From Curtobacterium sp. L6-1 (GTDB lineage Bacteria; Actinomycetota; Actinomycetes; Actinomycetales; Microbacteriaceae), in assembly GCF_018885305.1 (NCBI RefSeq), contig NZ_CP076544.1, positions 2,728,001 through 2,792,000 of the forward strand: a stretch of DNA of 64,000 nucleotides. The letters are read 5' to 3'. The translations under genes were made by a program, and so were the position numbers. Below the pieces are notes generated by a model, which ran no database searches, was not told where the DNA came from, and was given only the letters and a program-made list of their open reading frames with translations. This document shows, piece by piece, positions 63,511-64,000 of this stretch (position 1 is its first letter; each line of letters opens with the position of its first letter).

Positions 63511-64000
63511 TCGGGTGCCTTCCCGGTCGTGGCGATGCCGGCGACGTCCGCGGTGCTGCCGGAGGAGCGGAGGCCCGCCTCCTCGTTGAGCTTCCGGGCG
63601 ATGTCGACGGCGAAGTAGGTGAGGATCGCGTCGGCGCCGGCGCGCTTGATGCCGACCAGGGCCTCCATCGCGGCGGCGTCGCGGTCGATCCAGCCGTTCT
63701 GGGCGGCGGCGGTGATCATCGCGTACTCGCCGGAGATCTGGTACGCCCAGACCGGCACCGGCGAGGTGTCGGCGGTGCGGGCGAGGACGTCGAGGTAGCT
63801 CATCGCGGGCTTCACCATGACGATGTCGGCGCCCTCGGCGATGTCCTGCTCGACCTCGCGGAGTCCCTCGCGCCCGTTGCCGGAGTCGAGCTGGTACGTG
63901 CGGCGGTCGCCCTGCAGGGTGCTCGCCACGGCCTCGCGGAAGGGACCGTAGAACGCGGATGCGTACTTCGCCGCGTAGGCGAGCAGCGCGGTGCCGGAGT
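63507..64000 (-). CDS. hemB: Delta-aminolevulinic acid dehydratase (N-terminal part outside window)
   Basis: Condenses two 5-aminolevulinate molecules to porphobilinogen. About 164 C-terminal codons are visible. AFYGPFREA leads in, followed by [16 protein letters not shown] with the catalytic Schiff-base Lys, then [32 protein letters not shown] and the closing region. The start is beyond base 64000. Coupled to hemL by ATGA. Confidence 0.96.
   Translation of the reverse strand, partial: SGTALLAYAAKYASAFYGPFREAVASTLQGDRRTYQLDSGNGREGLREVEQDIAEGADIVMVKPAMSYLDVLARTADTSPVPVWAYQISGEYAMITAAAQNGWIDRDAAAMEALVGIKRAGADAILTYFAVDIARKLNEEAGLRSSGSTADVAGIATTGKAPE

Overview
The window is about 70% G+C, has short intergenic gaps, many 4-bp ATGA/GTGA start-stop overlaps and GTG starts. 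It also carries a typical actinobacterial block: tilS-hpt-ftsH-folP-folB-folK-DUF3180-PH-PH-DUF2520-lysS, with clpC beyond it. Together these point to a chromosomal segment of a high-GC actinomycete of the family Microbacteriaceae. Curtobacterium or a close relative is my best guess, from overall gene style only. No rRNA, CRISPR array or replication origin is present.

Layout. 0-19 kb is core housekeeping, mostly on the minus strand: clpC (cut by the window edge), an NAD-kinase-like gene, a SigB-type sigma factor, lysS, the folate genes with two PH-domain membrane proteins, ftsH, hpt and tilS, then divergent ppa. Two secreted cell-wall hydrolases with related coiled-coil N-termini (NlpC/P60 and M23) follow. 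At 19.4-19.7 kb lies a tRNA cluster (Glu-Asp-Phe) with a clear promoter and a rho-independent terminator. 19.8-28.4 kb holds metabolic genes: an aldo/keto reductase, an epimerase-like protein, a rocD/dimethylargininase pair with a divergent Lrp regulator, a nitroreductase/DUF2071 pair and an SDR. 29-41 kb holds a PutA-like protein whose catalytic residues appear lost in both domains, a MarR regulator, a GAF-SpoIIE phosphatase, a serine hydrolase, a YceI/ECF sigma/anti-sigma operon, DUF808, a secreted beta-helix protein and DUF2382. 41.6-44.4 kb is an alanine racemase/D-Ala ligase/secreted-protein operon.

45.4-56.8 kb is an accessory island. Base composition drops clearly in places, gene remnants occur, and there is an ECF sigma factor with a membrane partner. 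The island also has an AT-rich P-loop ATPase with a nearby one-TM protein, a small serine recombinase, and a 1516-residue RHS/YD-repeat exported protein. The RHS C-terminal tip is short, Gly-rich and hydrophobic with four Cys, and two tiny two-TM proteins follow immediately, a layout expected of a contact-dependent toxin and its immunity genes. 56.8-64 kb returns to core-like genes: an AlkA-type glycosylase, phosphofructokinase, an AcuI-like reductase, a GntR regulator, an ABC ATPase, hemL and hemB (cut by the edge).

Beyond genes, an 11-mer CGGGAGGC(C/G)CG occurs 20 times by eye. It often forms inverted pairs at gene ends and is absent from the 17 kb that contain the island. Several intergenic gaps also hold short GC-rich tandem repeats or strong hairpins.
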